From NCBI GenBank assembly GCA_031274565.1, contig JAISPY010000287.1:1-22096 (forward strand): 22,096 nt of DNA, written 5' to 3'. A model generated the notes under the pieces. The model was not told where the DNA came from. It saw only the letters and a list, made by a program, of their open reading frames with translations, and made no database searches. How positions within the stretch are numbered: position 1 is the stretch's first letter; every line of letters begins with the position of its first letter. Both the position numbers and the translations under genes were made by a program. Source of the DNA: Treponema sp. (lineage in GTDB: Bacteria > Spirochaetota > Spirochaetia > Treponematales > Breznakiellaceae). Below, one piece after another: positions 6,598 through 14,165 of the stretch.

Positions 6598-7926
6598 CTA
6601 GAGGTTCCGGCCCCGGAGCCGGCCCCGCTTAGTCAGTCCCTCATGGTGGTGCATCTTGAGCAGCCCCTCAATTTGGCTCATGGTATCCAGGTCAACTCCC
6701 ACCAGAATCAGGAGACTCGTGCCTCCCATCAAGTACGAAATCGACGTGGGAAAATTAAACAGCCGCTGGATAATCGTCGGAATTATCGCAATCAGGGCCA
6801 GATAAAAAGAACCGGGGAGCACGATCCGGTTTAATATCTTGGTCAGGTATTCTTCAATCCGTTCGGTCCGGATACCCGGTATGGAACCCCCATTCTCACG
6901 AATATTCTTGGCAATTTCTATGGGGTTGAGACTCACCTGGGTATAGAAATAGGCAAAAAATATGATCAGTATCACATATAAGATATTATACAACAATCCC
7001 TGGGGACTTAACACCCGGGAAACCGCCCCAAGCCACGCCACATTACCCCCGATCGTGGAAGCAATCTGCAAAGGAAAGGTGAGGATCGACGAGGCAAAGA
7101 TAACCGGAATAACCCCTGACGGATTAATTTTGAAGGGTATATAGGTGTTCTGCGCGCCGTACATACGCCTCCCCACCACCCGCTTCGCGTAATTCACCTG
7201 AATTTTCCGCTGGCCCTGCTGCTCAAAGATCACCAGGGCCACCACTCCGACAAACATGGCAACCACCACGATCACAAACACCAGATTGAGGTCTCCGCTC
7301 CGTACCCGGCCAAAAAGCTCCCAGACCGCTTGGGGAAGCCGGGCCACGATCCCCGCGAAGATCAAGAGGGATATGCCGTTCCCGATGCCCCGCCGGGTGA
7401 TCTGCTCCCCTATCCACATGAGAAACATGGTTCCCACGGTTACCGTGAGCATAGCAATAAGGGTAAACGGAAGCATCTGCATACTCAGCAGGTTTTCCAC
7501 ACTCCGGGAGATGCTTTGGGCATACTGGGTAACCGCGAAGGATTGAATGAGGCAGACCGCCACCGTTCCCAGCCGCTGGTAGGACTGGATCTTCTTCCTA
7601 CCCCCCTCCTCTTGGGATATCTTCTTGAGACTGGGAAACACGATGAGCAAAAGCTGCATGATGATCGACATGGAGATATAGGGCATGATCCCCAGCATGA
7701 ATACGGAGAAGTTCGAAAACGCGCCGCCGGCAAAAAAGTCAAGATAATCCACAATCGGATTACCGGAATTTTGCTGAGAAAGAAAATACGCGTTCAGTTC
7801 ACCCACGTTGATACCCGGGATGGGAAGCACCGCGCCAATCCGGAACACCACCAGCATCAACGCAGTGAACAAAATCCGTTCCCGCAGTTCTTTTACCCTG
7901 AAAATACCGATCACTGGATTAGCCAT
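6598..7926 (-). CDS. secY: Protein translocase channel subunit SecY
   Basis: SecY is the central pore of the SecYEG translocon in the inner membrane. The 442-residue product has ten predicted membrane spans. Landmarks are RILFTALMLVVFRIGAVLPI near the N-terminus, the plug region DFFAGGAFSNFSVFMLGIMPYIS, a GIGNGISLLIFAGIV segment, VNPSGVIPVIFASSI (read here as INPSGVIPVIFASS) and the C-terminal LLILVGVDLDTMSQIEG. Its place between rplO and rpmJ is the classic spc-operon position. The start ATG 7926 has a weak AAGGATAAGG region upstream. The product is intact and of normal length. Confidence 0.99.
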   Translation of the reverse strand: MANPVIGIFRVKELRERILFTALMLVVFRIGAVLPIPGINVGELNAYFLSQQNSGNPIVDYLDFFAGGAFSNFSVFMLGIMPYISMSIIMQLLLIVFPSLKKISQEEGGRKKIQSYQRLGTVAVCLIQSFAVTQYAQSISRSVENLLSMQMLPFTLIAMLTVTVGTMFLMWIGEQITRRGIGNGISLLIFAGIVARLPQAVWELFGRVRSGDLNLVFVIVVVAMFVGVVALVIFEQQGQRKIQVNYAKRVVGRRMYGAQNTYIPFKINPSGVIPVIFASSILTFPLQIASTIGGNVAWLGAVSRVLSPQGLLYNILYVILIIFFAYFYTQVSLNPIEIAKNIRENGGSIPGIRTERIEEYLTKILNRIVLPGSFYLALIAIIPTIIQRLFNFPTSISYLMGGTSLLILVGVDLDTMSQIEGLLKMHHHEGLTKRGRLRGRNL

Positions 7927-7991
7927 GTACCTTATCCTTAACCATTAGTAATACTTTACCACAGCCTTTCGGGCGTACAAACCATCCCAGC

Positions 7992-8447
7992 TCATACATC
8001 GGTATCGCCGCCGCCTGCACCCACCACCGCCTGCTCGATCTTCGCTTTCGCGGAGGCGGACATGGCGCTTATTCTGAAGGTGAGTTTCTTGGTAAACGTC
8101 CCGTCTCCGAGGATCTTCACCGCCATAGGTCCTTTAATCAAGCCTTTCTGCCGCAGGGTTGCCCCATCCACGATTTCACCATCCGCATAGCGAGCCTCGA
8201 TGTCCCTCAGATTTACCACCTGAAATTCTTTTTTAAAAGGATAGTTAGAAAAACCCCGCTGGGCAAGCCGTCGATACAGGGGCATCTGTCCCCCCTCAAA
8301 TCCCACGTAGGTTTTACCCCCGGAACGGGCCTTCTGTCCTTTGTTACCCTTCCCCGCAGTAGTCCCCCGTCCGGACCCCTGTCCTCGGCCGATGATCCGT
8401 TTCCGTTTATGATCCCCTTGGGGGGCATGTAAGTCAAAATCCTGCAT
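7992..8447 (-). CDS. rplO: Large-subunit ribosomal protein uL15
   Basis: uL15 is a late-assembling 50S protein with a long basic N-terminal extension. The 151-residue product shows RIIGRGQGSGRGTTAGKG, KARSGG, FEGGQMPLYRRLAQRGFSN and a C-terminal domain with VKILGDGTFTKKLTF. The ATG shares one base with the rpmD stop (TAATG), with AAGGAG eight bases upstream, so the two genes are translationally coupled. A 65-base spacer follows before secY. It ends in GAGGGDTDV, slightly longer than many homologues. Confidence 0.98.
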   Translation of the reverse strand: MQDFDLHAPQGDHKRKRIIGRGQGSGRGTTAGKGNKGQKARSGGKTYVGFEGGQMPLYRRLAQRGFSNYPFKKEFQVVNLRDIEARYADGEIVDGATLRQKGLIKGPMAVKILGDGTFTKKLTFRISAMSASAKAKIEQAVVGAGGGDTDV

Positions 8448-8632
8448 TACGTCAGCTCCTTCACCAAAACCAGATGGGATACCGCCTTAACCATCCCCAA
8501 CACTGCAGGGCTTGCTTCCTGTTCAACCTGGGATCCGATCTTCCGCAAGCCGAGGGAACGAACCGTGGCCCGCTGCTTGGGAAGCGTCCCTATGGTGCTG
8601 CGAACCAACCGTATACTAATCCTCTGCGCCAT
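8447..8632 (-). CDS. rpmD: Large-subunit ribosomal protein uL30
   Basis: A 61-residue protein with the compact uL30 pattern: ISIRLVRSTIGTLPKQRATVRSLGLRKIGS is present as the conserved landmarks LVRSTIG, RATVRSLGLRK and GMVKAVSHLVLV. It belongs to the short bacterial form. The ATG follows the rpsE stop by three bases, and the stop overlaps the rplO start. Small but unambiguous. Confidence 0.97.
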   Translation of the reverse strand: MAQRISIRLVRSTIGTLPKQRATVRSLGLRKIGSQVEQEASPAVLGMVKAVSHLVLVKELT

Positions 8633-8635
8633 ATA

Positions 8636-9154
8636 CTACCCCCATAGTTCCTTGAGGGATTTACCCCGATTTTTGGCAATGGTCTTCGCATCCATCAGTT
8701 TACTGATACAATCAAAGGTTGCCTTGAGCACGTTGTATTGGCTTGAAGCGCCGATGGACTTGCTCAAGACATCGGTTACGCCTCCAGCCTCCATGATCGC
8801 CCGCACTGGCCCGCCGGCGATGATCCCGGTCCCGGAACAGGCAGGCTTCAGCAAGACCTTGGAAGCCTTAAATATCCCCTGAATTTCATGGGGGATGGTT
8901 CCATTTTTGATCGGCAGCGGCACCAAATTCCGTTTGGCCTTCTCTACACTCTTACGGATGGCCTCAGAAACATCATTAGCCTTTCCAAAACCATAGCCCA
9001 CATTGCCCTTGCGATCCCCAATAACGGTCAAGGCCGAAAAGGAAAACCGGCGCCCCCCCTTCACGACCTTAGCGGTCCGGTTGAGCTTCACCAGCTTCTC
9101 CACAAATTCCTTATCTTTCTCCGGGTATCTGTCCCGGTCCCGTGTATGTTCCAT
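8636..9154 (-). CDS. rpsE: Small-subunit ribosomal protein uS5
   Basis: uS5 works in decoding accuracy at the mRNA entry side of the 30S subunit. The 172-residue product has the double-stranded-RNA-binding-like N-terminal domain (TAKVVKGGRRFSFSALTVIGD, given by its core VVKGGRRFSF), then GNVGYGFGKANDVSEAI, and the C-terminal domain with ACSGTGIIAGGPVRAIMEAGG and SQYNVLKATFD. The loop VKGGRRFSF, where spectinomycin-resistance changes are known in other species, looks wild type. The ATG at 9154 is preceded by a G-rich GGGGTAGGGG stretch, 14 bases after rplR. Confidence 0.99.
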   Translation of the reverse strand: MEHTRDRDRYPEKDKEFVEKLVKLNRTAKVVKGGRRFSFSALTVIGDRKGNVGYGFGKANDVSEAIRKSVEKAKRNLVPLPIKNGTIPHEIQGIFKASKVLLKPACSGTGIIAGGPVRAIMEAGGVTDVLSKSIGASSQYNVLKATFDCISKLMDAKTIAKNRGKSLKELWG

Positions 9155-9168
9155 GCTGCCCCTACCCC

Positions 9169-9531
9169 CTAGAACTGAATCCCGGCTTTCCGGGCTCCGT
9201 CGGCCATCGCTTTCACGCAGCCATGGTATAAATACCCGTTTCTATCAAATACCACCTGGGTGATGTTCTTTTCCAGCAACCGCTTGCCCATGATCTCCCC
9301 CAGTTGCGCCGCTCCCTCCACCGTTGCCTTGATGTTCCGCAACTCCTGCTCCCGAGTCGAAGCACAAGCCACCGTATGGCCCTTGGTATCATCAATGATC
9401 TGGATATACAAAGCCCGGTTGCTTCGAGTTACGCTCATCCGAGGTCGTTCCGGCGTACCGGAAATCACCTTACGGATATGAACCTTTCGTTTAAGCCGCT
9501 TCCGGTCTTTTTCAAGTATTTTTCGTATCAT
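9169..9531 (-). CDS. rplR: Large-subunit ribosomal protein uL18
   Basis: uL18 binds 5S rRNA together with uL5. The 120-residue product reads RLKRKVHIRKVISGTPERPR near the start, then RSNRALYIQIIDDTKGHTVA and the C-terminal FDRNGYLYHGCVKAMADGAR with GIQF at the end, the standard uL18 layout. The ATG at 9531 is nine bases after the rplF stop, with an AGGGTG site upstream. Nothing is unusual. Confidence 0.98.
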   Translation of the reverse strand: MIRKILEKDRKRLKRKVHIRKVISGTPERPRMSVTRSNRALYIQIIDDTKGHTVACASTREQELRNIKATVEGAAQLGEIMGKRLLEKNITQVVFDRNGYLYHGCVKAMADGARKAGIQF

Positions 9532-9540
9532 ACGTACACC

Positions 9541-10080
9541 CTATTTAACCCCGGACTTACCGGTTTTCCGTCTGATTTGTTCATCCTCATACCGGATTCC
9601 CTTGCCTTTATAGGGTTCAGGGAGCCGGAGCTTACGGATCTCTGCGGCGAATTCACCGACCCGCTGCTTATCAATGCCGCTTATGACGAGCTTTCCACCT
9701 GCTTCGGTAGCCACGGTAAGGTCTTCGGGGACGCCCACCACGAGGTCATTGGAATACCCTAAACTCATGGATAAGCGTTTACCCTGCACTTCCGCCCGGT
9801 AACCTACCCCGGTAATGACCAGGACCCGGATAAAGCCCTTGGATACGCCTATTACCATGTTGTTGAGTAAGTTGCGGTACAGGCCGTGAAATGCCTTGGT
9901 CTGCTTCTCCTCATTAGCCCGGGAGACCAATATCTTATCTCCCTCCGGCGTAAAGGTTATAACCGGATGGTATGATTGCGTCAGGGTTCCCTTGGGACCT
10001 TCCACGGTCATAACCGCATCCTGGAAGCTCACTTTTACCCCTTGAGGAACCTGAACCGGAATTTTGCCGATACGTGACAT
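9541..10080 (-). CDS. rplF: Large-subunit ribosomal protein uL6
   Basis: uL6 lies near the factor-binding region of the 50S subunit. The 179-residue product starts MSRIGKIPVQVPQGVKV and contains VEGPKGTLTQSYHP, FHGLYRNLLNNMVIGVSKGF, VGYRAEVQGKRLSMSLGYS and the C-terminal PEPYKGKGIRYEDEQIRRK with GKSGVK, all diagnostic. The ATG at 10080 has GGAGAGGAAG upstream. It follows rpsH by 19 bases. Length is normal. Confidence 0.99.
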   Translation of the reverse strand: MSRIGKIPVQVPQGVKVSFQDAVMTVEGPKGTLTQSYHPVITFTPEGDKILVSRANEEKQTKAFHGLYRNLLNNMVIGVSKGFIRVLVITGVGYRAEVQGKRLSMSLGYSNDLVVGVPEDLTVATEAGGKLVISGIDKQRVGEFAAEIRKLRLPEPYKGKGIRYEDEQIRRKTGKSGVK

Positions 10081-10099
10081 ACACTTCCTCTCCTTCCAC

Positions 10100-10498
10100 T
10101 TACCAGACGGTACAGATGACTTCTCCGCCTACTTTCTTTTCAGCGGCCTTTTTGCCCGTGGTAACGCCCATGGACGTCGAAACGATCAACGTACCATACC
10201 CATTAAACACCCGGGGCATGTTTTTATACCCCGCATACACCCGACGGCCCGGCTTGGAAACCTTTTCAATGCCGTGGATAATCGGCCCGGTTTGTTCATC
10301 GTATTTCAGAAACACCCGAATAACACTGACGCCGTCCTGGGTTGCCTTTTTAAAATTTTTGATATACCCTTCGGTTTTTAAAATTTTGACGATTTCAAGC
10401 TTCAACTTGGAGGCAGGAATATCAACCTTTTCATGCTTTGCCATCCCGGCATTCCGGATCTTGGTTAACATATCCGCTATGGGATCAGAAATGCTCAT
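10100..10498 (-). CDS. rpsH: Small-subunit ribosomal protein uS8
   Basis: uS8 binds the central domain of 16S rRNA and in E. coli represses the spc operon by binding its own mRNA near rplE. The 132-residue product has SDPIADMLTKIRNAGMAKHE at the N-terminus and ends GYGTLIVSTSMGVTTGKKAA with VGGEVICTVW, the conserved C-terminal motif. The ATG at 10498 has AAGGAGG six bases upstream. It follows rpsN by 13 bases. Whether it regulates this operon as in E. coli cannot be read from the sequence. Confidence 0.99.
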   Translation of the reverse strand: MSISDPIADMLTKIRNAGMAKHEKVDIPASKLKLEIVKILKTEGYIKNFKKATQDGVSVIRVFLKYDEQTGPIIHGIEKVSKPGRRVYAGYKNMPRVFNGYGTLIVSTSMGVTTGKKAAEKKVGGEVICTVW

Positions 10499-10511
10499 CC
10501 TTTCCTCCTTA

Positions 10512-10697
10512 TTACCAACTGGATTTAGTGACGCCCGGTATCAGCCCTTCACTCGCAAATTTGCGAAAACAAAGGCGGCACATCTCAAATTTGCGGAGGT
10601 ATCCCCTGGCCCGTCCACAGATCCGGCAACGGTTCACCTTTCGTGTCTTATATTTAGGCGTCCGGAGCGCCTTTATGATCATCGCTTTTCTTGCCAT
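10512..10697 (-). CDS. rpsN: Small-subunit ribosomal protein uS14, short zinc-binding form
   Basis: The 61-residue product is the C+ (zinc) form of uS14: two CxxC motifs, CRIC (24-27) and CRLC (40-43), followed by FRKFASEGLIPGVTKSSW. The start is ATG 10697, with GGGAGG four bases upstream; a longer reading that would begin at 10760 runs into the end of rplE and has no homology. It follows rplE by 10 bases. Together with the zinc forms of uS4, bL36 and uL24 this ribosome looks zinc-rich. In bacteria with both forms, uS14 is a zinc-limitation switch; no second copy is visible in this window. Confidence 0.98.
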   Translation of the reverse strand: MARKAMIIKALRTPKYKTRKVNRCRICGRARGYLRKFEMCRLCFRKFASEGLIPGVTKSSW

Positions 10698-10707
10698 AAT
10701 ACCTCCC

Positions 10708-11289
10708 TTACTTTCTAAAGGGCATACCGAACTTGGAGAGGAATATCTTGGCCTCCGCATCGGTCCGCGCCGTCGTAATGATGGCGATATTGAGTCCGGC
10801 TACCCGTTCAATTTTATCGAAATCAATTTCCGGAAAAATAATCTGCTCGGTGATACCGAGAGAGTAGTTTCCGTGCCCATCAAAAGCGTTCTGATTGACC
10901 CCCCGAAAGTCCTTGACCCGGGGAAGCGCCACATTCACGAGCCTATCCAGGAATTCATACATCATGGTCCCCCGCAGAGTAACCTTCACCCCGATTTCCT
11001 GGCCTTCCCGGATCTTGAAGTTGGCGATGCTCTTGCGCGCCTTGGTCTTAACCGCCTTCTGCCCGGTGATAAGGGTGAGATCATCCACCGCCGCATCCAA
11101 GAGTTTCTTGTTTTGTAGCGCCTCCCCAACCCCCATACTCACCACGATCTTCTCCAAGCGTGGCGTCTGCATCGTGGACGTATAACCAAATTCCTTGAAG
11201 AGCGCAGGGGCAATCTGCTCTTTGTATAGGCTCTTGAGCCGCGGTTCATACCCCTTCTTTTCAACCCCTTTCGTTTCAACGTCTTTCAT
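10708..11289 (-). CDS. rplE: Large-subunit ribosomal protein uL5
   Basis: uL5 binds 5S rRNA and contacts P-site tRNA. I choose ATG 11289 (193 residues): it shares a base with the rplX stop (TAATG) and has GGAGAGG seven bases upstream. An in-frame ATG at 11307 lies within that site. The protein contains PRLEKIVVSMGVGEAL, LITGQKAVKTKARKSIANFK, IREGQEIGVKVTLRG, the FRGVNQNAFDGHGNYSLGI segment and a C-terminal IITTARTDAEAKIFLSKFGMPF. It carries about ten extra N-terminal residues (KDVETKGVEK) compared with the shortest homologues. The coupling to rplX is tight. Confidence 0.98.
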   Translation of the reverse strand: MKDVETKGVEKKGYEPRLKSLYKEQIAPALFKEFGYTSTMQTPRLEKIVVSMGVGEALQNKKLLDAAVDDLTLITGQKAVKTKARKSIANFKIREGQEIGVKVTLRGTMMYEFLDRLVNVALPRVKDFRGVNQNAFDGHGNYSLGITEQIIFPEIDFDKIERVAGLNIAIITTARTDAEAKIFLSKFGMPFRK

Positions 11290-11615
11290 TACAACGCCTC
11301 TCCGCATTTTCGACAGATCCGGGTCTTGGTATCCCCGTCCAGCTTAAACCCTATCCGGGTAGGTCCGCATCTTTTACATACGATCTGCACATTGGAGCTG
11401 TGGATCGCAGCCTCTATCTCAAAAATTCCGCCCCGATCCTGCTGATTACGGCGCTTCTTCGCTTTCTTGACGATGTTAGCGCCTTCCACAACGACCCGGT
11501 CCTTGTCGCGGAAGATCTTCAAGATCCGCCCCCGCTTTCCCTTGTCCTTGCCTGCAATGATCTGGACGGTATCTTCTTTCTTTACCTTAAATTTATGTTG
11601 CGTAACCGCTCCCAT
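11289..11615 (-). CDS. rplX: Large-subunit ribosomal protein uL24
   Basis: uL24 is an assembly-initiating 50S protein. I start it at ATG 11615 (108 residues) because AAGGAG lies seven bases upstream and the KOW-motif core KEDTVQIIAGKDKGKRGRIL follows at the expected distance. A longer in-frame start at 11654 would fall inside a hairpin and adds 13 residues without homology. The C-terminus has two CxxC pairs (CKRC and CRKC) that would form a zinc ribbon, as I recall in Thermus uL24. The upstream spacer of about 100 bases is unusually long for this cluster and contains a stem-loop. The stop overlaps the rplE start. Confidence 0.97.
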   Translation of the reverse strand: MGAVTQHKFKVKKEDTVQIIAGKDKGKRGRILKIFRDKDRVVVEGANIVKKAKKRRNQQDRGGIFEIEAAIHSSNVQIVCKRCGPTRIGFKLDGDTKTRICRKCGEAL

Positions 11616-11718
11616 ACCGCCGCTCCTTATTCTGCGTACGGCTTTTAGCCGCACATATCACCCTTTCCATACCCCGCGTCCCCAAGGCGCCTGCGCATGA
11701 AAGAGAGTCCTCAAGGTC
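11616..11718 (-). promoter_or_regulatory. rplN-rplX spacer with a compact hairpin (11636-11654)
   Basis: Most junctions in this operon are 0-20 bases; this one is 103. In the minus-strand RNA, GUGCGGCU and AGCCGUAC pair over 8 bp (one G-U) across an AAA loop at 11654-11636, about 10 bases before the rplX ribosome-binding site. Just upstream, AAAGGGTG is followed by ATG TGC GGC TAA, a possible three-codon reading frame that enters the hairpin. No T-run follows, so it is not a classic terminator. A role in processing, stability or autoregulation is inference. Confidence 0.5.
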
Positions 11719-12087
11719 CTAGAGCACCTCCGGGGCGAGGGATACAATCTTCATGTAATCCTTCTCCCGTAATTCCCGGGCAACCGGGCCGAAAATGCGC
11801 TTTCCCTTAGGATTCAAACTTGCGTCAATAATAACACAGGCATTATCGTCGAAGCGGATGTACGTGCCGTCAGGACGCCGGTATTCCTTATGGGTTCTCA
11901 CCACCACCGCCTTTTCAACGGAACCCTTCTTTATATTCGATGTCGGCAAGGCATCCTTGACCGCCACCACAATAATGTCCCCAATACTCGCGTACTTCCG
12001 CTTAGAACCGCCCAAAACTTTGATACACTGTACGATCTTAGCGCCTGAATTATCCGCCACATTCAGGAACGTCTCCACCTGAATCAT
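11719..12087 (-). CDS. rplN: Large-subunit ribosomal protein uL14
   Basis: uL14 lies at the subunit interface, where initiation and silencing factors bind. The 122-residue product starts MIQVETFLNVADNSGAKIVQ, then VLGGSKRKYASIGDIIVVAV, VVRTHKEYRRPDGTYIRFDD and ends FGPVARELREKDYMKIVSLA with PEVL, a textbook uL14 sequence. The ATG at 12087 has GGAG nine bases upstream. A 68-base spacer separates it from rpsQ, and the 103-base structured spacer follows before rplX. Confidence 0.99.
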   Translation of the reverse strand: MIQVETFLNVADNSGAKIVQCIKVLGGSKRKYASIGDIIVVAVKDALPTSNIKKGSVEKAVVVRTHKEYRRPDGTYIRFDDNACVIIDASLNPKGKRIFGPVARELREKDYMKIVSLAPEVL

Positions 12088-12155
12088 TTTCTTTTACTCC
12101 ATAGCTTGATGCTTACCATAATCCCGCCGGCAAACCATTCAATGGGAAACAATCC

Positions 12156-12428
12156 CTATTGTGCGCGTTCTACTATCGCCGCCAGTTTCCAACACTTGTC
12201 CTTGCTGAGCGGCCGGCATTCCACCACCCGGACCCGGTCTCCGATCTTTGCCTCATTGGTCTGGTCATGGGCCTTTACCTTCTTGATCCGCCTCACATAC
12301 TTCTTATACAACGGATGCAAGGTCGTAGTCTCCACCGCGACCACGATGGTCTTATCCATCTTATCACTTTTAACCAGCCCGACAAACTCTTTCTTTCCTT
12401 TTTTTGCCTTCACCAGCTGCTCTGCCAC
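12156..12428 (-). CDS. rpsQ: Small-subunit ribosomal protein uS17
   Basis: uS17 is a primary binder of 16S rRNA with an OB-fold. The 90-residue product contains FVGLVKSDKMDKTIVVAVET, HPLYKKYVRRIKKVKAHDQT and IGDRVRVVECRPLSKDKCW, the diagnostic signature, and ends AIVERAQ. The start is GTG at 12428, with AAAGGAG about six bases upstream. It follows rpmC by 11 bases. Nothing is unusual. Confidence 0.98.
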   Translation of the reverse strand: MAEQLVKAKKGKKEFVGLVKSDKMDKTIVVAVETTTLHPLYKKYVRRIKKVKAHDQTNEAKIGDRVRVVECRPLSKDKCWKLAAIVERAQ

Positions 12429-12439
12429 CGTATGCTCCT

Positions 12440-12640
12440 TTACTCCGCCTTGGAAGCCAGCTCATGCTGCCAGATCAAGGCATTAAGCCGGGCAATCTGC
12501 CTCCGCAGGGTACGCTTTTCAAGCGGGTTATCCACATGCCCAATAACACTCTGGAAACGAAATTCCATATATTTCTTGTTGAGTTCTTCCCGTTTCGCCT
12601 TAAGCTCAGGGAAAGACAGATTTTTAAACGAATTTTTCAT
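12440..12640 (-). CDS. rpmC: Large-subunit ribosomal protein uL29
   Basis: uL29 is a small two-helix protein near the peptide exit, where SRP and trigger factor dock. The 66-residue product MKNSFKNLSFPELKAKREEL continues to GHVDNPLEKRTLRRQIARLN, which includes the conserved NP-x-x-R/K-R-IARL pattern. The ATG at 12640 has AGGGG upstream, 17 bases after rplP. It fits the S10 operon order rplP-rpmC-rpsQ. Confidence 0.97.
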   Translation of the reverse strand: MKNSFKNLSFPELKAKREELNKKYMEFRFQSVIGHVDNPLEKRTLRRQIARLNALIWQHELASKAE

Positions 12641-12657
12641 TTTTCCCCTGTATTCCT

Positions 12658-13083
12658 TTATGCACCAAGCTCGAAATCAGCCCGGGCAACAAACCGGGTT
12701 TTTATCGGAAGCTTAGAACCGGCCAAGGTCATGGCTTCTTGGGCCAGGGATTTCTCAATGCCCCCCAGCTCAAACATCACGGTCCCCGGCTTCACCACCG
12801 CAACCCAGTATTCCGGCGCGCCCTTACCCTTACCCATACGGGTCTCCGCGGGCTTCTTTGAATAGGGTTTATCCGGGAAAATACGAATCCATATTTTCCC
12901 CCCCCGCTTCACATGGCGGTTCAGGGCAATACGAGCAGCTTCGATCTGCCGGTTCGTGATCCACATGCGGTTCATGGCAACCAAGGCATAATCTCCAAAC
13001 ACCACCCGATTTCCCCGGGTAGCATTCCCCGGCATCGTACCCCGCTGTACTTTACGGAATTTAACACGCTTAGGACTCAACAT
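12658..13083 (-). CDS. rplP: Large-subunit ribosomal protein uL16
   Basis: uL16 helps organise the A-site and tRNA accommodation. The 141-residue product begins MLSPKRVKFRKVQRGTMPG and contains GDYALVAMNRMWITNRQIEA, RHVKRGGKIWIRIFPDKPYS, ETRMGKGKGAPEYWVAVVKPG and ends LPIKTRFVARADFELGA, all diagnostic. The arginine equivalent to the hydroxylated R81 of E. coli appears to lie in the RMGKGKGAP segment. The ATG at 13083 follows rpsC by two bases, with GCGAGGAG in the rpsC tail serving as the binding site. Confidence 0.99.
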   Translation of the reverse strand: MLSPKRVKFRKVQRGTMPGNATRGNRVVFGDYALVAMNRMWITNRQIEAARIALNRHVKRGGKIWIRIFPDKPYSKKPAETRMGKGKGAPEYWVAVVKPGTVMFELGGIEKSLAQEAMTLAGSKLPIKTRFVARADFELGA

Positions 13084-13085
13084 AC

Positions 13086-13790
13086 TTAACTCCTCGCCGG
13101 AACACGTTCCCGGCGTTTACGCACCAAAGCGCCGGCGTCTTCCTTTTGCTCTTTACCATATTTCATGCCGTTGTAGACCCATACCTTGACACCGATGGCC
13201 CCAAAGGTGGTATGCGCCTCCGCAAACCCATAATCAATATCCGCCCGCAGGGTATGGAGCGGGATTCGGCCTTCTTTGGCCTCCTCGGTCCGGGACATTT
13301 CCGCCCCTCCCAGACGGCCTGAAAGCCGTACCTTCACCCCCTGGGCGTTCCCCTTCTTAATGGCGTTGCTGATGGCCTGCTTCATGGTCCGCCTAAAGGA
13401 CGAACGGGCCAAGAGCTGCCGGGCGACATTTTGAGCGATGATCTGGGCGTTGTTATCCGCGTTACGCACTTCCTTGATCTTAATCTGAATTTTTTTACTG
13501 ACCTGCTTCTGCAGATCCATTCCTATTTTCTCAATATTGGCGCCCTTGGTACCGATAATGACTCCGGGCCGCGCGGTATGAATGGTAATGGTGATCCGCT
13601 GAGGATGCCGGATAATCTCCAGTTCGGCAATATCCGCCCCCTTGGTTTCAGGCAAGCCCATAATACGTTTACGCAGTTGTATATCCTCATGCAGGGTATT
13701 GGCATACTCCTTAGGACCTACATACCACCTCGAACCCCAGGTTTTATTGATACCAATGCGCAGTCCAATCGGATTAACTTTTTGTCCCAC
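13086..13790 (-). CDS. rpsC: Small-subunit ribosomal protein uS3
   Basis: uS3 forms part of the mRNA entry channel and helicase. I start at GTG 13790 (234 residues) because the family begins MGQKV and here GTG GGA CAA AAA GTT gives exactly that, one base after the rplV stop (TAAAGTG), with AAGGCGGGG upstream. In-frame ATG 13817 and TTG 13820 would add MKPKRRGIK and a 26-29 base overlap with rplV. The protein shows NPIGLRIGINKTWGSRWY, the KH-domain core PGVIIGTKGANIEKI (the GxxG loop is GTKG) and the C-terminal domain GVKVRLSGRLGGAEMSRTE, RADIDYGFAEAHTTFGAIGV and VWVYNG. Confidence 0.97.
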   Translation of the reverse strand: MGQKVNPIGLRIGINKTWGSRWYVGPKEYANTLHEDIQLRKRIMGLPETKGADIAELEIIRHPQRITITIHTARPGVIIGTKGANIEKIGMDLQKQVSKKIQIKIKEVRNADNNAQIIAQNVARQLLARSSFRRTMKQAISNAIKKGNAQGVKVRLSGRLGGAEMSRTEEAKEGRIPLHTLRADIDYGFAEAHTTFGAIGVKVWVYNGMKYGKEQKEDAGALVRKRRERVPARS

Positions 13791-13791
13791 T

Positions 13792-14154
13792 TTAATTCCC
13801 CGCCTTTTTGGTTTCATCAATTACCACGGTAATATGACACATCCTCTTGAGAAGCATGTCCGCACGCCCTCGGGCCCGGAACCATACCCGCTTCATTCGA
13901 GGGCCTTCATCGATCATCACATCCCTCACGTATAACATATCTTCCTCAAGCCCTTTATTTTGACCCAGGGCATTGGAAGCGGCGGATTTCACGGTTTTCC
14001 TAAGGAGTCGCGCGCCCTTATGGGGCATATTTTCCAGTAACGACATAGCCTCAGGGTATGACCTGCGCCGTATCAAGTCCGCCACCGGCCGGATCTTAAA
14101 AGGAGATGCAATAAGGTACTTCGTTACTGCCCTATAACCGCTCGTTGTTTCCAT
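13792..14154 (-). CDS. rplV: Large-subunit ribosomal protein uL22
   Basis: uL22 lines the narrow part of the peptide exit tunnel. The 120-residue product contains SPFKIRPVADLIRRRSYPEA, LLRKTVKSAASNALGQNKGL and the beta-hairpin region GPRMKRVWFRARGRADMLLK with a short CHITVVIDE end. The hairpin that confers macrolide resistance when shortened is intact. The ATG at 14154 follows rpsS by 11 bases, with TAGGTAGG upstream. The stop is one base before the rpsC GTG start. Confidence 0.98.
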   Translation of the reverse strand: METTSGYRAVTKYLIASPFKIRPVADLIRRRSYPEAMSLLENMPHKGARLLRKTVKSAASNALGQNKGLEEDMLYVRDVMIDEGPRMKRVWFRARGRADMLLKRMCHITVVIDETKKAGN

Positions 14155-14165
14155 ATACCTACCTA

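Noticed and set aside
7330..7941. Long plus-strand open frames opposite conserved genes (for example opposite secY, and at 198-725 and 10438-11118)
   Set aside because: They lie antisense to intact, strongly conserved genes and show no family motif or consistent ribosome-binding site; they are by-products of codon use.
13791..13820. Earlier start for rpsC (ATG 13817 or TTG 13820)
   Set aside because: uS3 begins MGQKV in the family; the GTG at 13790 reproduces this and is correctly spaced after the rplV stop.
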